A stretch of DNA of 64,000 nucleotides from Pseudomonadota bacterium. Lineage in GTDB: Bacteria; Myxococcota_A; Polyangia; GCA-2747355. This document shows positions 9,507 to 20,435 of this stretch, piece by piece (the first letter of the stretch is position 1; the number at the start of each line of letters is the position of its first letter). Both the position numbers and the translations under genes were made by a program. Where the stretch lies: NCBI GenBank assembly GCA_016702545.1, contig JADJDT010000008.1:1-64000 (forward strand), in the 5' to 3' direction. Under the pieces are notes generated by a model. It saw nothing but the letters and a program-made list of their open reading frames with translations. It made no database searches and was not told the origin of the DNA.

Positions 9507-10595
9507 CTACTCGCAGCGCAGCAGCCAGGCGCAGCAGGATGGCCCAACGTAACCGGGTGGCTTCGTTCCGCAGGAGTCGGGTGCGTGGTCGACGACGCGG
9601 AGACGCCCGGAGCAACACCTCTCGGCGTTCCTGGCCTCGGACCAGAACACATCCGTGTCCCCTGGGGTGATCACGCGCCCGACGACGAAGCCCTGCGCCT
9701 CCTCAGGCGCGGTGATGCAGTGCGTCCAGCGTTGTCCCACAAAACCGCCCGAGTGATACGGCTCACCGCCGGCTGGCAGGCAGCTCACAGGGTTCGGAGC
9801 CGCGCCAACGCACACGCCCTGGCCGTTGCAGGTGAGCGGCGGTAGGCACTGGTTGCTCGCGTAGCAGCCTTCGCCCTGCTTCGCGTAGGGCACGCAGCGG
9901 CCGTTGATGGCGACGCCCTGGGGCGTGCAGCAGCCATCGAGGTCGGAGCAATTGATCGCGTCGCCCGGAGCAGCCTGACAGGCGGCGCGCCGCTCCTGTC
10001 GCACGTTCAGGCTATCGAACCAGTACCAATTCATCTTCGACTGGTCCTTGCCGGCGGGGTCCACGCAGCGCGACGCCGCGTGGGCGACGTAGCCGCAGCC
10101 CTGGGGCCCGCAGGCGGGGTTCTCGCTCGAGCAGCCCTCGTCGGCGGTGCCGTCGCAATCGTCGTCGAGCTGATTGCCGCAGCGCTCGGCCTGCGACTGC
10201 CCGAAGCCGCCGCAGACGCCCCAGCCGGGGAACTCTTGATCACCGACGCAGCGTTGCGTGCCATAGACGCAAGGCCCGACGCCGGCGAGGCGCGGGTCGC
10301 CGCCAAAGCAGCGCTGGGTCTCGCCCCGCGTGCAGGCGCAGCCGTCATCGATCTGCCCATTGCCGTCATCGTCGAGACCGTTGCCGCAGCGCTCCGGGGT
10401 GCGCGGCGCGGGCGTGGGCGTGGCGGGCACCCCCGCATCTGCGAAGCTCAAAGGATCGTCGCCCGGCCCACGCTCGCCGCCCAGCGTGCCCCCGCCGCAG
10501 CCGAGGCCCAGCGCGCAGAGCGAGACGCCGCAGCCGATCGCTCGCAGCCCCTGAAGGACACTCAGGTGAAGGACACTCAGGTGAAGGACACTCAT
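9507..10595 (-). CDS. lipoprotein with MopE-like motifs, paralogue A
   Basis: I chose the ATG at 10595 because AAGGGAG lies about 10 bases upstream and the signal peptide then has normal length; an in-frame ATG at 10805 would add 70 unlikely residues. The 362-residue protein has an odd repetitive n-region (MSVLHLSVLHLSVLQ), lipobox ALGLGCGGG, the two MopE-like motifs shared with paralogue B, then a distinct Cys-rich C-terminal half (CSDLDGCCTPQG, CYASNQCLPPLTC). It ends WLLRCE like paralogue B. Likely a secreted metal-binding or adhesive protein; family function unknown. Confidence 0.78.
   Translation of the reverse strand: MSVLHLSVLHLSVLQGLRAIGCGVSLCALGLGCGGGTLGGERGPGDDPLSFADAGVPATPTPAPRTPERCGNGLDDDGNGQIDDGCACTRGETQRCFGGDPRLAGVGPCVYGTQRCVGDQEFPGWGVCGGFGQSQAERCGNQLDDDCDGTADEGCSSENPACGPQGCGYVAHAASRCVDPAGKDQSKMNWYWFDSLNVRQERRAACQAAPGDAINCSDLDGCCTPQGVAINGRCVPYAKQGEGCYASNQCLPPLTCNGQGVCVGAAPNPVSCLPAGGEPYHSGGFVGQRWTHCITAPEEAQGFVVGRVITPGDTDVFWSEARNAERCCSGRLRVVDHAPDSCGTKPPGYVGPSCCAWLLRCE
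10098..10520 (-). repeat. 423-bp near-identical module, second copy
   Basis: Partner of 8811-9233; see that entry for the alignment. It encodes the lipobox, acidic linker and both MopE-like motifs of paralogue A. Confidence 0.9.
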
Positions 10596-10608
10596 GTGAA
10601 GGACACTC
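10552..10608 (-). repeat. 15-bp tandem repeats in a signal peptide
   Basis: Almost four copies of TGAAGGACACTCAGG (plus-strand reading). They encode repeated SVLHL/SVLHM at the very N-terminus of paralogue A and include its start codon. Copy-number change would keep the frame but could add or remove start codons. Confidence 0.85.
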
Positions 10609-11111
10609 CCTTCTCCGCGCAGTCGGTGAATTCCGGCCAGCTGATGGCCCCCCGCGGGCCCTCCGAGCGTTCCGTGCGCGCGGGTGGCCCGCACGGCGGC
10701 GGTCGCGAGCCGCGCACCGGTTGCGAGCCTGCTGCCGGCCAGCAGCCCGCGTGCCAAGGCTGAGCCGAGGCCCCCGCTGGCGGGAAAACCTTGGCTTTGA
10801 GGCACGCGCGCAGGTGCGCGACGCCTGTCGTCTGGAGGCTCCGACCCTCACCCGAAGGGGCCGTGCGAGTGTCGCTCCGCGGTCTCCGCCGAGTTTAGGC
10901 TGAGGCGCAGAAGGCGGACTTCGTAGCCGAAGTGCCGCGCGTGGCGCGCCGGTGCTCGCCCCTGGGAGTCAAGGCTCCGGGGGGGGCCCCGAGTCGTCAC
11001 CGCCTCGGGCAGAGCCCCATGGGGGCTGGCGAGCGAATAGGGTCTGGAGGTTCCCTTGTGCGGCTCCCGTGCTACATGATGTTCTGTTACCCAAACGGCA
11101 AAGGAGCGCGC
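10596..11111. other. 516-bp divergent intergenic region
   Basis: This separates paralogue A (minus) from the VWA lipoprotein gene (plus), so it should hold both promoters. I see no clear -35/-10 pair and no credible gene. Open frames here have codon use and composition unlike the neighbouring genes. Only the ribosome site AAAGGAG ahead of 11112 is clear. Confidence 0.5.
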
Positions 11112-12995
11112 ATGAGACACGCGGGGCTTGCGGTGGGGGCCCTCGCGGGCTGCCTCGGTCTCGGGCTGGGGCTCGGTCTTGGCTGTGGCGGTGCTTCGAT
11201 CCGGCGCGGAGACGGGCGCGACGCATCGCCGGCCGATGCCCGGGTCGGTGGCGTGCGTGATGGGGCTGGGGGCCCCTCGGGAACAGAGGGAGGGCCGTCG
11301 CCGGTGCGCCTGACCTGCGAGGTCTCCGGGGCGGAGAGCGATCTCGACGGCGACGGCGTGCGCTATGCCCCGGACAATTGCCCCTGCGTGGCCAACAAGG
11401 AGCAGCAGGACGGCGACAGCGACGCGATCGGCGACGCCTGCGACAACTGCCGCGCCGCGGCCAATGCCCAGCAGGCGGACGCCGATCGCGATGGCATCGG
11501 CGACGCCTGCGACAACTGCCCGGCCGTGGCCAACTACCGGCAGGCGGATGCCAACGGCGACAAGGTCGGCGATGCCTGCCCGCCGCCGACGGGCGGGGGC
11601 GCCAGCGCCGACGCCGATGGCGATGGCCAGGCCAACAGCAGCGACAACTGTCCGAAGCAGGCCAACGCGGGCCAGCAGGATGGCGATAAGGACGGTCTGG
11701 GCGATGCCTGCGACAACTGCCCCACGGTGGCCAACCGCTTCCAGGAGAATGCCAACGGCAACAGCCTGGGCGATGCCTGCGAGCCGACGCTCGATCTGCC
11801 GGCCTCGGTACCGATCTGCGCCGAGGCCACGGCGGCGGGGCAGTGGATCAAGCCGAACCTCTATCTCTTGCTCGACATCTCACAGTCGATGAGCTGGCGA
11901 CCGGGTGGAGGAGTCTTTAACACCCCTGCCGATCCCGCGGATTCGCGCCTCGGCATCGTCAAGGCCGGTCTGGACCAGCTCGCGGCGTCGCTCGCCACCG
12001 GCTTCAACCTTGGGCTGGGCGTCTTCCCGGCGCGCTCCGGCGTCTCGCAGTGCGCGGCCGCTAGCTTGCCCGATCAGCTGCTGGCGATGGGGACGCATGC
12101 GGCGGCCGAGGTCGGGGCGAGCTATCGCGGGCTGAACCCGTTGAGCCGCACACCGACGCGGATCGCGCTGCAACAGCTGCTCGCACGGCAGCTCTACGCG
12201 CTGCCGAGCGACCCTTTGGCTGCACAGCGAGGCAAGGCCGTGGTGTTGATCACCGACGGATCGCCGAACAGCGGTGACGGGACCTGCGATTGGGATGATG
12301 ATCTCCCCGCCACGGTCGCCGCTGTCGAGGCGCTCGCGCGGGCCGGGGTGCCGGTCTACGTGCTGGGCATTGCCGGCACCAACGAGGGGGCGATGGAGCA
12401 GCTCGCCGTGGCGGGTGGTACGGACAACCCCGGCGATCCCCGCCGCCGCTGGTTCCTGGTGGCCGATCGGACCAGTGTGATCCAGGCGCTGCAGGCGATC
12501 GCCAGCGCCACCGTGAGCTGCTCGGCGACCCTCGCGGTGGCCGCTGGTGCGGGACAGCCGGACTACGCGCGGGCCACCGTGGCGACGACGATCGACGGCG
12601 TGCGCCGCGTGGTGTCGCGCGAGGCGACCAACGGGTGGACCCTGCAGGTGGGCCCGCCCGCGCTCGCGCAGCTCCAGGGCTCGTCGTGCCAGCAGGTGCG
12701 CGACGCGGCCGCCGCGGGCAAGACGGTGCAGCTCGCGGCGCGCGTGGCCTGCCTGTCGAGCTGCCGCTCGGACCGCGAGCTCTGCGACAACCTGCTCGAT
12801 GACAACTGCGACGGGCGCGTCGACGAGGGCTGCCCCGGCGGCGGATCGCCCGCCTGCACCTGCACGGCGACCGAAACCTGCCAGGGCGGCTGTCCGCTCG
12901 TCTGCGCGGTGGCGGCCGAGGTCTGCGACCAGCGCGACAACAACTGCAACGGCGCCGTCGACGAGGGCTGCTCCGGCCCCATCATCGTCTACTGA
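11112..12995 (+). CDS. VWA-domain lipoprotein with TSP3 repeats and MopE-like motifs
   Basis: A 627-residue protein; the ATG at 11112 follows AAAGGAG. Order: signal peptide with lipobox (LGLGLGCGG); about five thrombospondin type-3 repeats (for example DGIGDACDNCPAVAN) rich in calcium-binding Asp; a von Willebrand A domain with the metal site DISQSMS and TDGSPNSG; then two C-terminal MopE-like motifs (CDNLLDDNCDGRVDEGC, CDQRDNNCNGAVDEGC). The combination predicts a calcium-dependent, surface-exposed binding protein. It is divergent from paralogue A and convergent with the beta-helix gene 45 bases downstream. The ligand is unknown. Confidence 0.85.
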   Translation: MRHAGLAVGALAGCLGLGLGLGLGCGGASIRRGDGRDASPADARVGGVRDGAGGPSGTEGGPSPVRLTCEVSGAESDLDGDGVRYAPDNCPCVANKEQQDGDSDAIGDACDNCRAAANAQQADADRDGIGDACDNCPAVANYRQADANGDKVGDACPPPTGGGASADADGDGQANSSDNCPKQANAGQQDGDKDGLGDACDNCPTVANRFQENANGNSLGDACEPTLDLPASVPICAEATAAGQWIKPNLYLLLDISQSMSWRPGGGVFNTPADPADSRLGIVKAGLDQLAASLATGFNLGLGVFPARSGVSQCAAASLPDQLLAMGTHAAAEVGASYRGLNPLSRTPTRIALQQLLARQLYALPSDPLAAQRGKAVVLITDGSPNSGDGTCDWDDDLPATVAAVEALARAGVPVYVLGIAGTNEGAMEQLAVAGGTDNPGDPRRRWFLVADRTSVIQALQAIASATVSCSATLAVAAGAGQPDYARATVATTIDGVRRVVSREATNGWTLQVGPPALAQLQGSSCQQVRDAAAAGKTVQLAARVACLSSCRSDRELCDNLLDDNCDGRVDEGCPGGGSPACTCTATETCQGGCPLVCAVAAEVCDQRDNNCNGAVDEGCSGPIIVY

Positions 12996-13040
12996 CCGGC
13001 TCGGGGCTCGTCGCCGCCCCGGCCGCTCGCTCCCGTCGAC

Positions 13041-15089
13041 CTAGCCGCCACCGTCTTGGTAGGCGCGCATCACCACCTCGCTGACGAGGCCGCTTTGGAA
13101 CAGACAGGGTTCGCGCAGGGCGCCGTCGCCTTGCCAGGCGCCGTGGTGCGGCGAGTAGCTGCAGGCCTCGCCGCTCTCGCAGAGCCCGTTGTCGTTGCCG
13201 ACGCCATCCCCGAGGAGCTCGGTCGCGTTGCGCAGGAAGGTGCGGCCCTGTCCGTCGAGCAGGGCCTGGTCGCCATGGACCGCCGCTGGGCAGCTCGCTC
13301 CGCTGGCGAAGGGGGAATTCTGGGTCAGACCAGCGCCGCTACGGCGGGTCAACACGGTGTCGCCGGGGCGCAGGCGCAGGTCCCAGAGGCGACAGGGGCC
13401 AGCGGCCGCGCAGGCCCGCGCCAGACCGGGCGCCGGGAAGAGCTCGCCCTCGGGGCCCCAGAGTCGCAACGGGGACTCGGTTCGCACCCAATCCGCCGTG
13501 GGCGTCGCCGCCTGCGCGCCGGCGACGTCGGTGGTGCAGGCCGTGTCGTCGCTCGTCACCCGACCGCGGAAGGTCGCCGAGACCTCGAGACCGCGGAGCA
13601 CCTCCAAGGTCGAGCCGCTCTGGGCGACGCAGCCCTCATCGATCCCCGAGCCGTCGCCGAAGTTCACGCGGCAGTCCCCATCGGTGTTGCCGCCGAGCAG
13701 CAGGCGGCCCGAGAAGACGAGACCCGTGCGCGCGACCACCCGGATGCCGATCCGGTTGCCGAGCAGGGCGAGCTCGCTCAGCCGCGCGGACGCGGTATCG
13801 CTGAGCTCGATGCCGGAGCCCTGGTGGTTCAGCGCCAGCACCTGGGCGACGGTCGCCTCGCTGGTGTCCGTCAGCGCCAGGCCCACGCCCGCCGTGTTGG
13901 CGATGGTGAGATGCGAGAGCGTGTGCTGCGTGCCACCGGACACCTCGAGCCCCTGCGCCAGGTGCGAGAGCACGACGCGGACGAAGGTGTGGCGCTGTCC
14001 CGCGATCGTCAGGCCCGCCGAGTCGGAGCTGTCCGGGCTCCCGTTGCCGATCGCGAGGTCCGTGGCCGTCACGGCGCTGCCGTTGATCGCGAGGCCCGTG
14101 CCGGCGGTGTTGCTCACCCGTAGCTGCGACAGCCGCGCCCCGGTGCAGTTCTGGAGCGAGATGCCGCGGTTGCCGCGCTGCACGCGCAGGTTGCGTAGCA
14201 CCGCACGCCGGCTCTGCGTCAGGCTCAGGGTGGCGGAGCGCGTGCCCCCATCGAAGTCGCCCTCGATCCAAAAGAAGTCGTGGCCGCTGACGGACACCAG
14301 CCCTGAGGAATCAGGAAAGCCCACGGCGCGGAGGGTCGCACCCGGCGCGGTGACGATCGCCACGCGCTCGGCGCGCACCTCATAGCCTCGGCTGTCGCTG
14401 GCCTCGGTGGCGACGTAGATCGCGCCGGCGAGGTCGAGGACGGCCGCCGCGTCGCGCAGACCGCCGTTGCTGGGTAGCGGACGGACCTGGTTGGTCCACC
14501 AGACCTCGCTGGCCGACTCGGCGACGAGGCGCGCCCCGGCGCGCACCGTCACGCTCAGCGGTCGAAAGTCGTTGCTGCCGTCGAGCAGCTCGAAGAGCCC
14601 GACCGTCGGCCTCAGCGCCGTGCTGAAGAACACCGCCTCGCCGCCGAGCTCGGCGCAGCTCCAGACGAAGGCATCGCGCGAATCGGCCGCGCTCAGGCCC
14701 GCGCACGAGGCGATCCCCGGCAGGCGCAGCTCCCGCACCGCGCCGGCGTGGACGCAGGCGCTGTAGGGCGCCTCGAGCGCGGGATCGCAGACCACGTCGG
14801 GATGCTCCCAGCTGCGGAGCCGGGGGTCGCTATTGACGATGTACTGGTTCCAGGCCGGATGCAGCGCGTAGCGCGGCCGCACCGCCAGCCCGCGCAGGAC
14901 GGGAAGCGTCGCGGCGTCGCCGAGGCGCCCGTCTCCCCGCGTCGACGCCTCGCGCCGGCCCCCGTCCCCGGGAGCCCCGTCGCGTGCGCTCGCATCGCCC
15001 ACGCGGGAGCCGCGCTCATACCCGGAGCGCGCGCAACTCGCGAGGAGCAGGCCGATCACGACGGTGGCTCGACACATGGGCTCCAGCAT
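13041..15089 (-). CDS. right-handed parallel beta-helix lipoprotein
   Basis: 682 residues. Lipobox LLLASCARSGY lies at about residues 15-23, followed by an Asp/Arg/Gly-rich linker. From about residue 270 to 470 there are short repeated strands with ladder-like Asn, Leu and Val (VSGHDFFWIEGD, RNLRVQRGNRGISLQNC, LSQLRVSNTAGTGLAI), typical of pectate-lyase-like parallel beta-helices. The C-terminal part has several Cys pairs (CESGEACSY). Starts at 15089 and 15077 are both possible. Such proteins bind or cut polysaccharide, but I see no catalytic signature and would not assign an activity. It closes the lipoprotein island. Confidence 0.75.
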   Translation of the reverse strand: MLEPMCRATVVIGLLLASCARSGYERGSRVGDASARDGAPGDGGRREASTRGDGRLGDAATLPVLRGLAVRPRYALHPAWNQYIVNSDPRLRSWEHPDVVCDPALEAPYSACVHAGAVRELRLPGIASCAGLSAADSRDAFVWSCAELGGEAVFFSTALRPTVGLFELLDGSNDFRPLSVTVRAGARLVAESASEVWWTNQVRPLPSNGGLRDAAAVLDLAGAIYVATEASDSRGYEVRAERVAIVTAPGATLRAVGFPDSSGLVSVSGHDFFWIEGDFDGGTRSATLSLTQSRRAVLRNLRVQRGNRGISLQNCTGARLSQLRVSNTAGTGLAINGSAVTATDLAIGNGSPDSSDSAGLTIAGQRHTFVRVVLSHLAQGLEVSGGTQHTLSHLTIANTAGVGLALTDTSEATVAQVLALNHQGSGIELSDTASARLSELALLGNRIGIRVVARTGLVFSGRLLLGGNTDGDCRVNFGDGSGIDEGCVAQSGSTLEVLRGLEVSATFRGRVTSDDTACTTDVAGAQAATPTADWVRTESPLRLWGPEGELFPAPGLARACAAAGPCRLWDLRLRPGDTVLTRRSGAGLTQNSPFASGASCPAAVHGDQALLDGQGRTFLRNATELLGDGVGNDNGLCESGEACSYSPHHGAWQGDGALREPCLFQSGLVSEVVMRAYQDGGG

Positions 15090-15318
15090 ACCCCAGGAAG
15101 GCCGCGTGGCGCTGCCAGCGGAATCACCGGAGGGAGCAAATCACGCGTCGCGGCGTGCGCGCTCGCGCCAGGCGCTTGCGGCGATGGGCTCGGGTGAGGG
15201 TCTCAGGCGAGGGTCTCGGGAGAGGGTCTTGCCGCCTCGAGGCCCCTGCGGCATAAGGAGGGCCGCCGCGGGTTGCGCCTCCATGCTGCGTGCGCGCTTG
15301 GGCGCGAGGGAGAGGTCG

Positions 15319-17166
<1,848 letters not shown>

Positions 17167-17443
17167 TCCCGCCGCGGCCCGCCGCGCGCCGCGCGCCGCG
17201 TACACCGCCCGCCGCACGGCCCGCGCCGCAGCACAGCGCGAAACTTGCCCTCGGCGGCGGTATGTCGTTGGCTGTGGCCGCCCCAGGAGATGGAGACCCG
17301 AGCCGTCTGGCGAGCCTGCGTTCGTCCGTTTGACGACCGAGGCGCCCGCGTGGCAAGGGGGGGCGAGGGGCGCTTGGGCGGATGGCGGCGCGGCGCGGCG
17401 AGGCGCGCCGCGGCTACGCGCCCGGCAACTGAAAGGCAAGGAC

Positions 17444-19243
17444 ATGGCCCGAACACGTTACGAAGCGGCAGGCTCGACGCTGCCGCTGCGGAGGCTCCCC
17501 GCGGCGGCGCTGCGGGCCGTGCTGCGCGAGGGTTACGCGGCCGCCGACCTGAAGCGCGACATCCTCGCCGGCATCGTCGTCGGCATCGTGGCGCTGCCGC
17601 TCGCGATGGCCTTGGCGATCGGCGTCGGGGTGCCGCCGCAGTATGGGCTCTACACGGCGATCATCGCCGGCTTCGTCGTGGCGGCGCTGGGCGGGTCGCG
17701 GACCCAGGTCACGGGGCCCACGGCGGCCTTCATCGTGATCCTCGCCCCGATCTTCACCAAGTTCGGCATGGCCGGCTTGCTGATCTCGGGCCTGCTCGGC
17801 GGCGCGATTCTGATCGCGATGGGGGTCTTCCGGCTGGGGCGCCTGATCCAGTTCATCCCGCACCCCGTGACGACGGGCTTCACCGCGGGCATCGCCACCG
17901 TGATCGCCACCCTGCAGCTCAAGGACCTCTTCGGTCTGACGCTCGCGGGCAACCCCGAGCACTACTTCGAGCGCCTCGCCGTGATGGTCCAGGCGCGCGG
18001 GACCGCCACGCTCTCGGCGCCCGTGATCGGGTGCTTGACGCTCGGGATCCTCGTCGTCTTTCCCCGGATCACGCGGCGCTTCCCGGCGCCGCTCGTCGCG
18101 CTCCCGGCCGCGGCGGTGGTGGCCGCCCTGCTCAGCCACTTCGTGCCGGGCTTCGAGGTCGCGACGATCGCCAGTCGCTTTCAGACGACCGCCAACGGCG
18201 TGGTGCTCCACGGCATCCCGCAGCTCCCGCCGCTTGCCCTGATTCCGTGGCTCGCGCCGGGCCCGGGTGGCGCGGCCTTCGGGCTGAGCTTCGACGACTT
18301 CCGCGCGCTGCTCGCCGGGGCCTTCGCCGTCGCCATGCTCGGCGCGATCGAGTCGCTGCTCTCGGCGGTGGTGGCCGACGGTATGGCGCGGACCAAGCAC
18401 GACCCGGACGCTGAGCTGATCGCGCTCGGCCTCGGCAACCTGCTGGTGCCCTTCTTCGGCGGCATTCCGGCCACCGGGGCGATCGCGCGCACGGCGACCA
18501 ATATCAAGGCCGGTGCCCGCTCACCGATCGCCGCGATGGTCCACGCGCTCACCATTCTGGCGGCGGTGCTGGTGCTCGCGCCGCTGCTCGGCTACCTGCC
18601 GATGGCGTCCCTCGCGGCGCTGCTGCTGCTGGTCGCGTGGAACATGTCCGAGGTCCGACACTTCCTCCACACCTTCCGGGTCGCGCCCAAGAGCGACGTC
18701 GCGGTGCTGCTGACCTGCTACGGGCTCACGGTGGGCTTCGACATGGTGATCGGTGTTTCCGTGGGCATGGTGCTGGCGGCGCTGCTCTTCATGCGCCGGA
18801 TGGCCGAGGTCACCGATGCCCACCTCGCCAGCGAGACCAGCCCGCACCTGACCGGCCCCATCCCGCGCGGCGTCGCCGTCTACGAGATCTCGGGGCCGCT
18901 CTTCTTCGGCGCGGCGCAGAAGGCGATGGCGGCGCTCGAGATCGTCGCCGGCCAGACCAAGGTCGTGGTGCTGTTGATGGAGGGGGTCAACGCGATGGAT
19001 GCGACGGGCCTCGTGGCCCTCGAGAGCGCGCTCGGCTCGCTGCGCACCCATCGGTGTCTGGCCATCCTCTGCGGGGTCCATGGTCAGCCCCTGGCGTTGC
19101 TGCGCAAGGCGCAGTTCGAAGCGCGCGAGGGCGTGGTGTTCTGCGCCAGCGTGACGGACGCGCTGGCGACCGCCTCCAGGCACCTTGGAACACCGCCACC
19201 GGCGCCGCGGGTGCTCACGACCAGCGGCGCGCAGGCCTCGTAG
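17444..19243 (+). CDS. dauA: SulP-family transporter with STAS domain, DauA-like
   Basis: 599 residues. The ATG at 17444 follows AAAGGCAAGGAC; the frame is open further upstream but adds no conserved sequence. The N-terminal transporter part resembles E. coli DauA (DILAGIVVGIVALPLAMALA, VPPQYGLYTAIIAGF, TQVTGPTAAF) with 10 or more membrane helices up to about residue 450. A C-terminal STAS domain follows (VAVYEISGPLFFGAAQ, LLMEGVNAMDATGL). DauA takes up C4-dicarboxylates such as succinate; other SulP members carry sulfate or bicarbonate, so the substrate is not certain. It is convergent with murG. Confidence 0.88.
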   Translation: MARTRYEAAGSTLPLRRLPAAALRAVLREGYAAADLKRDILAGIVVGIVALPLAMALAIGVGVPPQYGLYTAIIAGFVVAALGGSRTQVTGPTAAFIVILAPIFTKFGMAGLLISGLLGGAILIAMGVFRLGRLIQFIPHPVTTGFTAGIATVIATLQLKDLFGLTLAGNPEHYFERLAVMVQARGTATLSAPVIGCLTLGILVVFPRITRRFPAPLVALPAAAVVAALLSHFVPGFEVATIASRFQTTANGVVLHGIPQLPPLALIPWLAPGPGGAAFGLSFDDFRALLAGAFAVAMLGAIESLLSAVVADGMARTKHDPDAELIALGLGNLLVPFFGGIPATGAIARTATNIKAGARSPIAAMVHALTILAAVLVLAPLLGYLPMASLAALLLLVAWNMSEVRHFLHTFRVAPKSDVAVLLTCYGLTVGFDMVIGVSVGMVLAALLFMRRMAEVTDAHLASETSPHLTGPIPRGVAVYEISGPLFFGAAQKAMAALEIVAGQTKVVVLLMEGVNAMDATGLVALESALGSLRTHRCLAILCGVHGQPLALLRKAQFEAREGVVFCASVTDALATASRHLGTPPPAPRVLTTSGAQAS

Positions 19244-19289
19244 CCTGTCGGAGCCTTGAACGTTGGCGCCGCGCCAACCGAGCTTGGCG

Positions 19290-20435
19290 CTACGCCGCCA
19301 CGCCGGCGAGCTCGCGGACCAGGCGCACGACGGCGGCGGCGGCCTCGGGGCGGGCGGCGGCGTGCATCGCGCGGCTCATCGCCGCGAGGCGGGACGGGTC
19401 GTTGAGCAGCTCGGCGAGCAGGGTGGCGAGGCGCTCCGGGCTGAGCTGCGCTTGCGGCAGCAAGACGGCGGCGCCGGCCTGGGCCAGCTCGGCGGCGTTG
19501 GCGGTCTGGTGGTCATCGGCGGCATGCGGGTAGGGCACCAGCACGGCCGGCAGGCCGGCCACCGTCAGCTCGGCGAGCGTGGTCGCGCCGCTGCGGCTGA
19601 GCACGAGGTCGGCCTTGCGATAGACCTCGGCCATGTCTTGGATGAAGGGCTCCACGCGCGCGGCCACGCCGGCCTGCTGATAGCGCGCGGCGACCCAGGG
19701 CGCATCGGCCGGGCCGGTCTGGTGGGTGATCAGCAGGGCCGGCAGCGCGCCGACGAGGCGCAGCGCCGCGGCGGTGATCGCCTCGTTGAGCGCGCGCGCG
19801 CCCTGACTGCCGCCGAGCACCAGCAGCTGGCGTCCGGGCCCCGTGCCGGGCGCGGGACGCGGTTGCTGCAAGGCGGCGACGAGCTCGCGGCGCAGCGGGT
19901 TGCCGAGCAGGACCGCGCGGCCCGGGGGCAGGCGCTGCTCGGCCTGCGGGAAGGCGACCACCACGCGCGCCGCGCAGCGCGCGAGCAGGCGGTTGGTCAG
20001 GCCCGGGATCGCGTTCTGTTCGAGCAGCAGCACGGGGATGCGCGCCAGCGCCGCCGCGGCCACCACCGGTCCCGAGGCGTAGCCGCCGACGCCGACCACG
20101 ACCTGGGGCGCGAAGCGACGCAGCAGCGCGCGGGCGCGCAGCACGGCGGGCAGGACGCGCGCCAGCGTGCGCAGGCGGGCGACGGTCGTGGCGCCCTTGA
20201 GCCGCCCGGCGGGCAGCTGCACCAGCTCGAAGCCGTGAGCCGGTACGAGCTCGCGCTCGAGGCCGTCGGCGCCGACGAACAGGATCCGCGCGGTGGGATC
20301 GACGGCGCGCAGCTCCTGGGCCACGGCGAGCGCGGGGAAGACGTGCCCGCCCGTGCCGCCGCCGGCGATCAACACGCGCAGGCGCGGCGCGGTCGGAGGC
20401 GCGGTCTGCAAGTTTGTCGGAGCGGCAGGAGTCAC
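19290..20435 (-). CDS. murG: UDP-GlcNAc:undecaprenyl-PP-MurNAc-pentapeptide GlcNAc transferase
   Basis: 381 residues. It makes lipid II from lipid I on the inner face of the inner membrane. Family motifs are present: GGGTGGHVFPALAVAQEL near the N-terminus, VGVGGYASGP, LLEQNAIPGLTNRLLA, LVLGGSQGARALN, and SRSGATTLAEL with PYPHAADDHQTANA in the UDP-GlcNAc-binding C-terminal half. The start is GTG at 20435, overlapping the ftsW stop as GTGA, so the two are translationally coupled. Length is normal for the family. Confidence 0.96.
   Translation of the reverse strand: MTPAAPTNLQTAPPTAPRLRVLIAGGGTGGHVFPALAVAQELRAVDPTARILFVGADGLERELVPAHGFELVQLPAGRLKGATTVARLRTLARVLPAVLRARALLRRFAPQVVVGVGGYASGPVVAAAALARIPVLLLEQNAIPGLTNRLLARCAARVVVAFPQAEQRLPPGRAVLLGNPLRRELVAALQQPRPAPGTGPGRQLLVLGGSQGARALNEAITAAALRLVGALPALLITHQTGPADAPWVAARYQQAGVAARVEPFIQDMAEVYRKADLVLSRSGATTLAELTVAGLPAVLVPYPHAADDHQTANAAELAQAGAAVLLPQAQLSPERLATLLAELLNDPSRLAAMSRAMHAAARPEAAAAVVRLVRELAGVAA

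Noticed and set aside
9268..9618. Small open frame ending REVTFYGTNKE in the spacer before paralogue B
   Set aside because: The matching spacer near 8.1 kb does not keep the frame and its differences change the amino acids, so coding is not supported.
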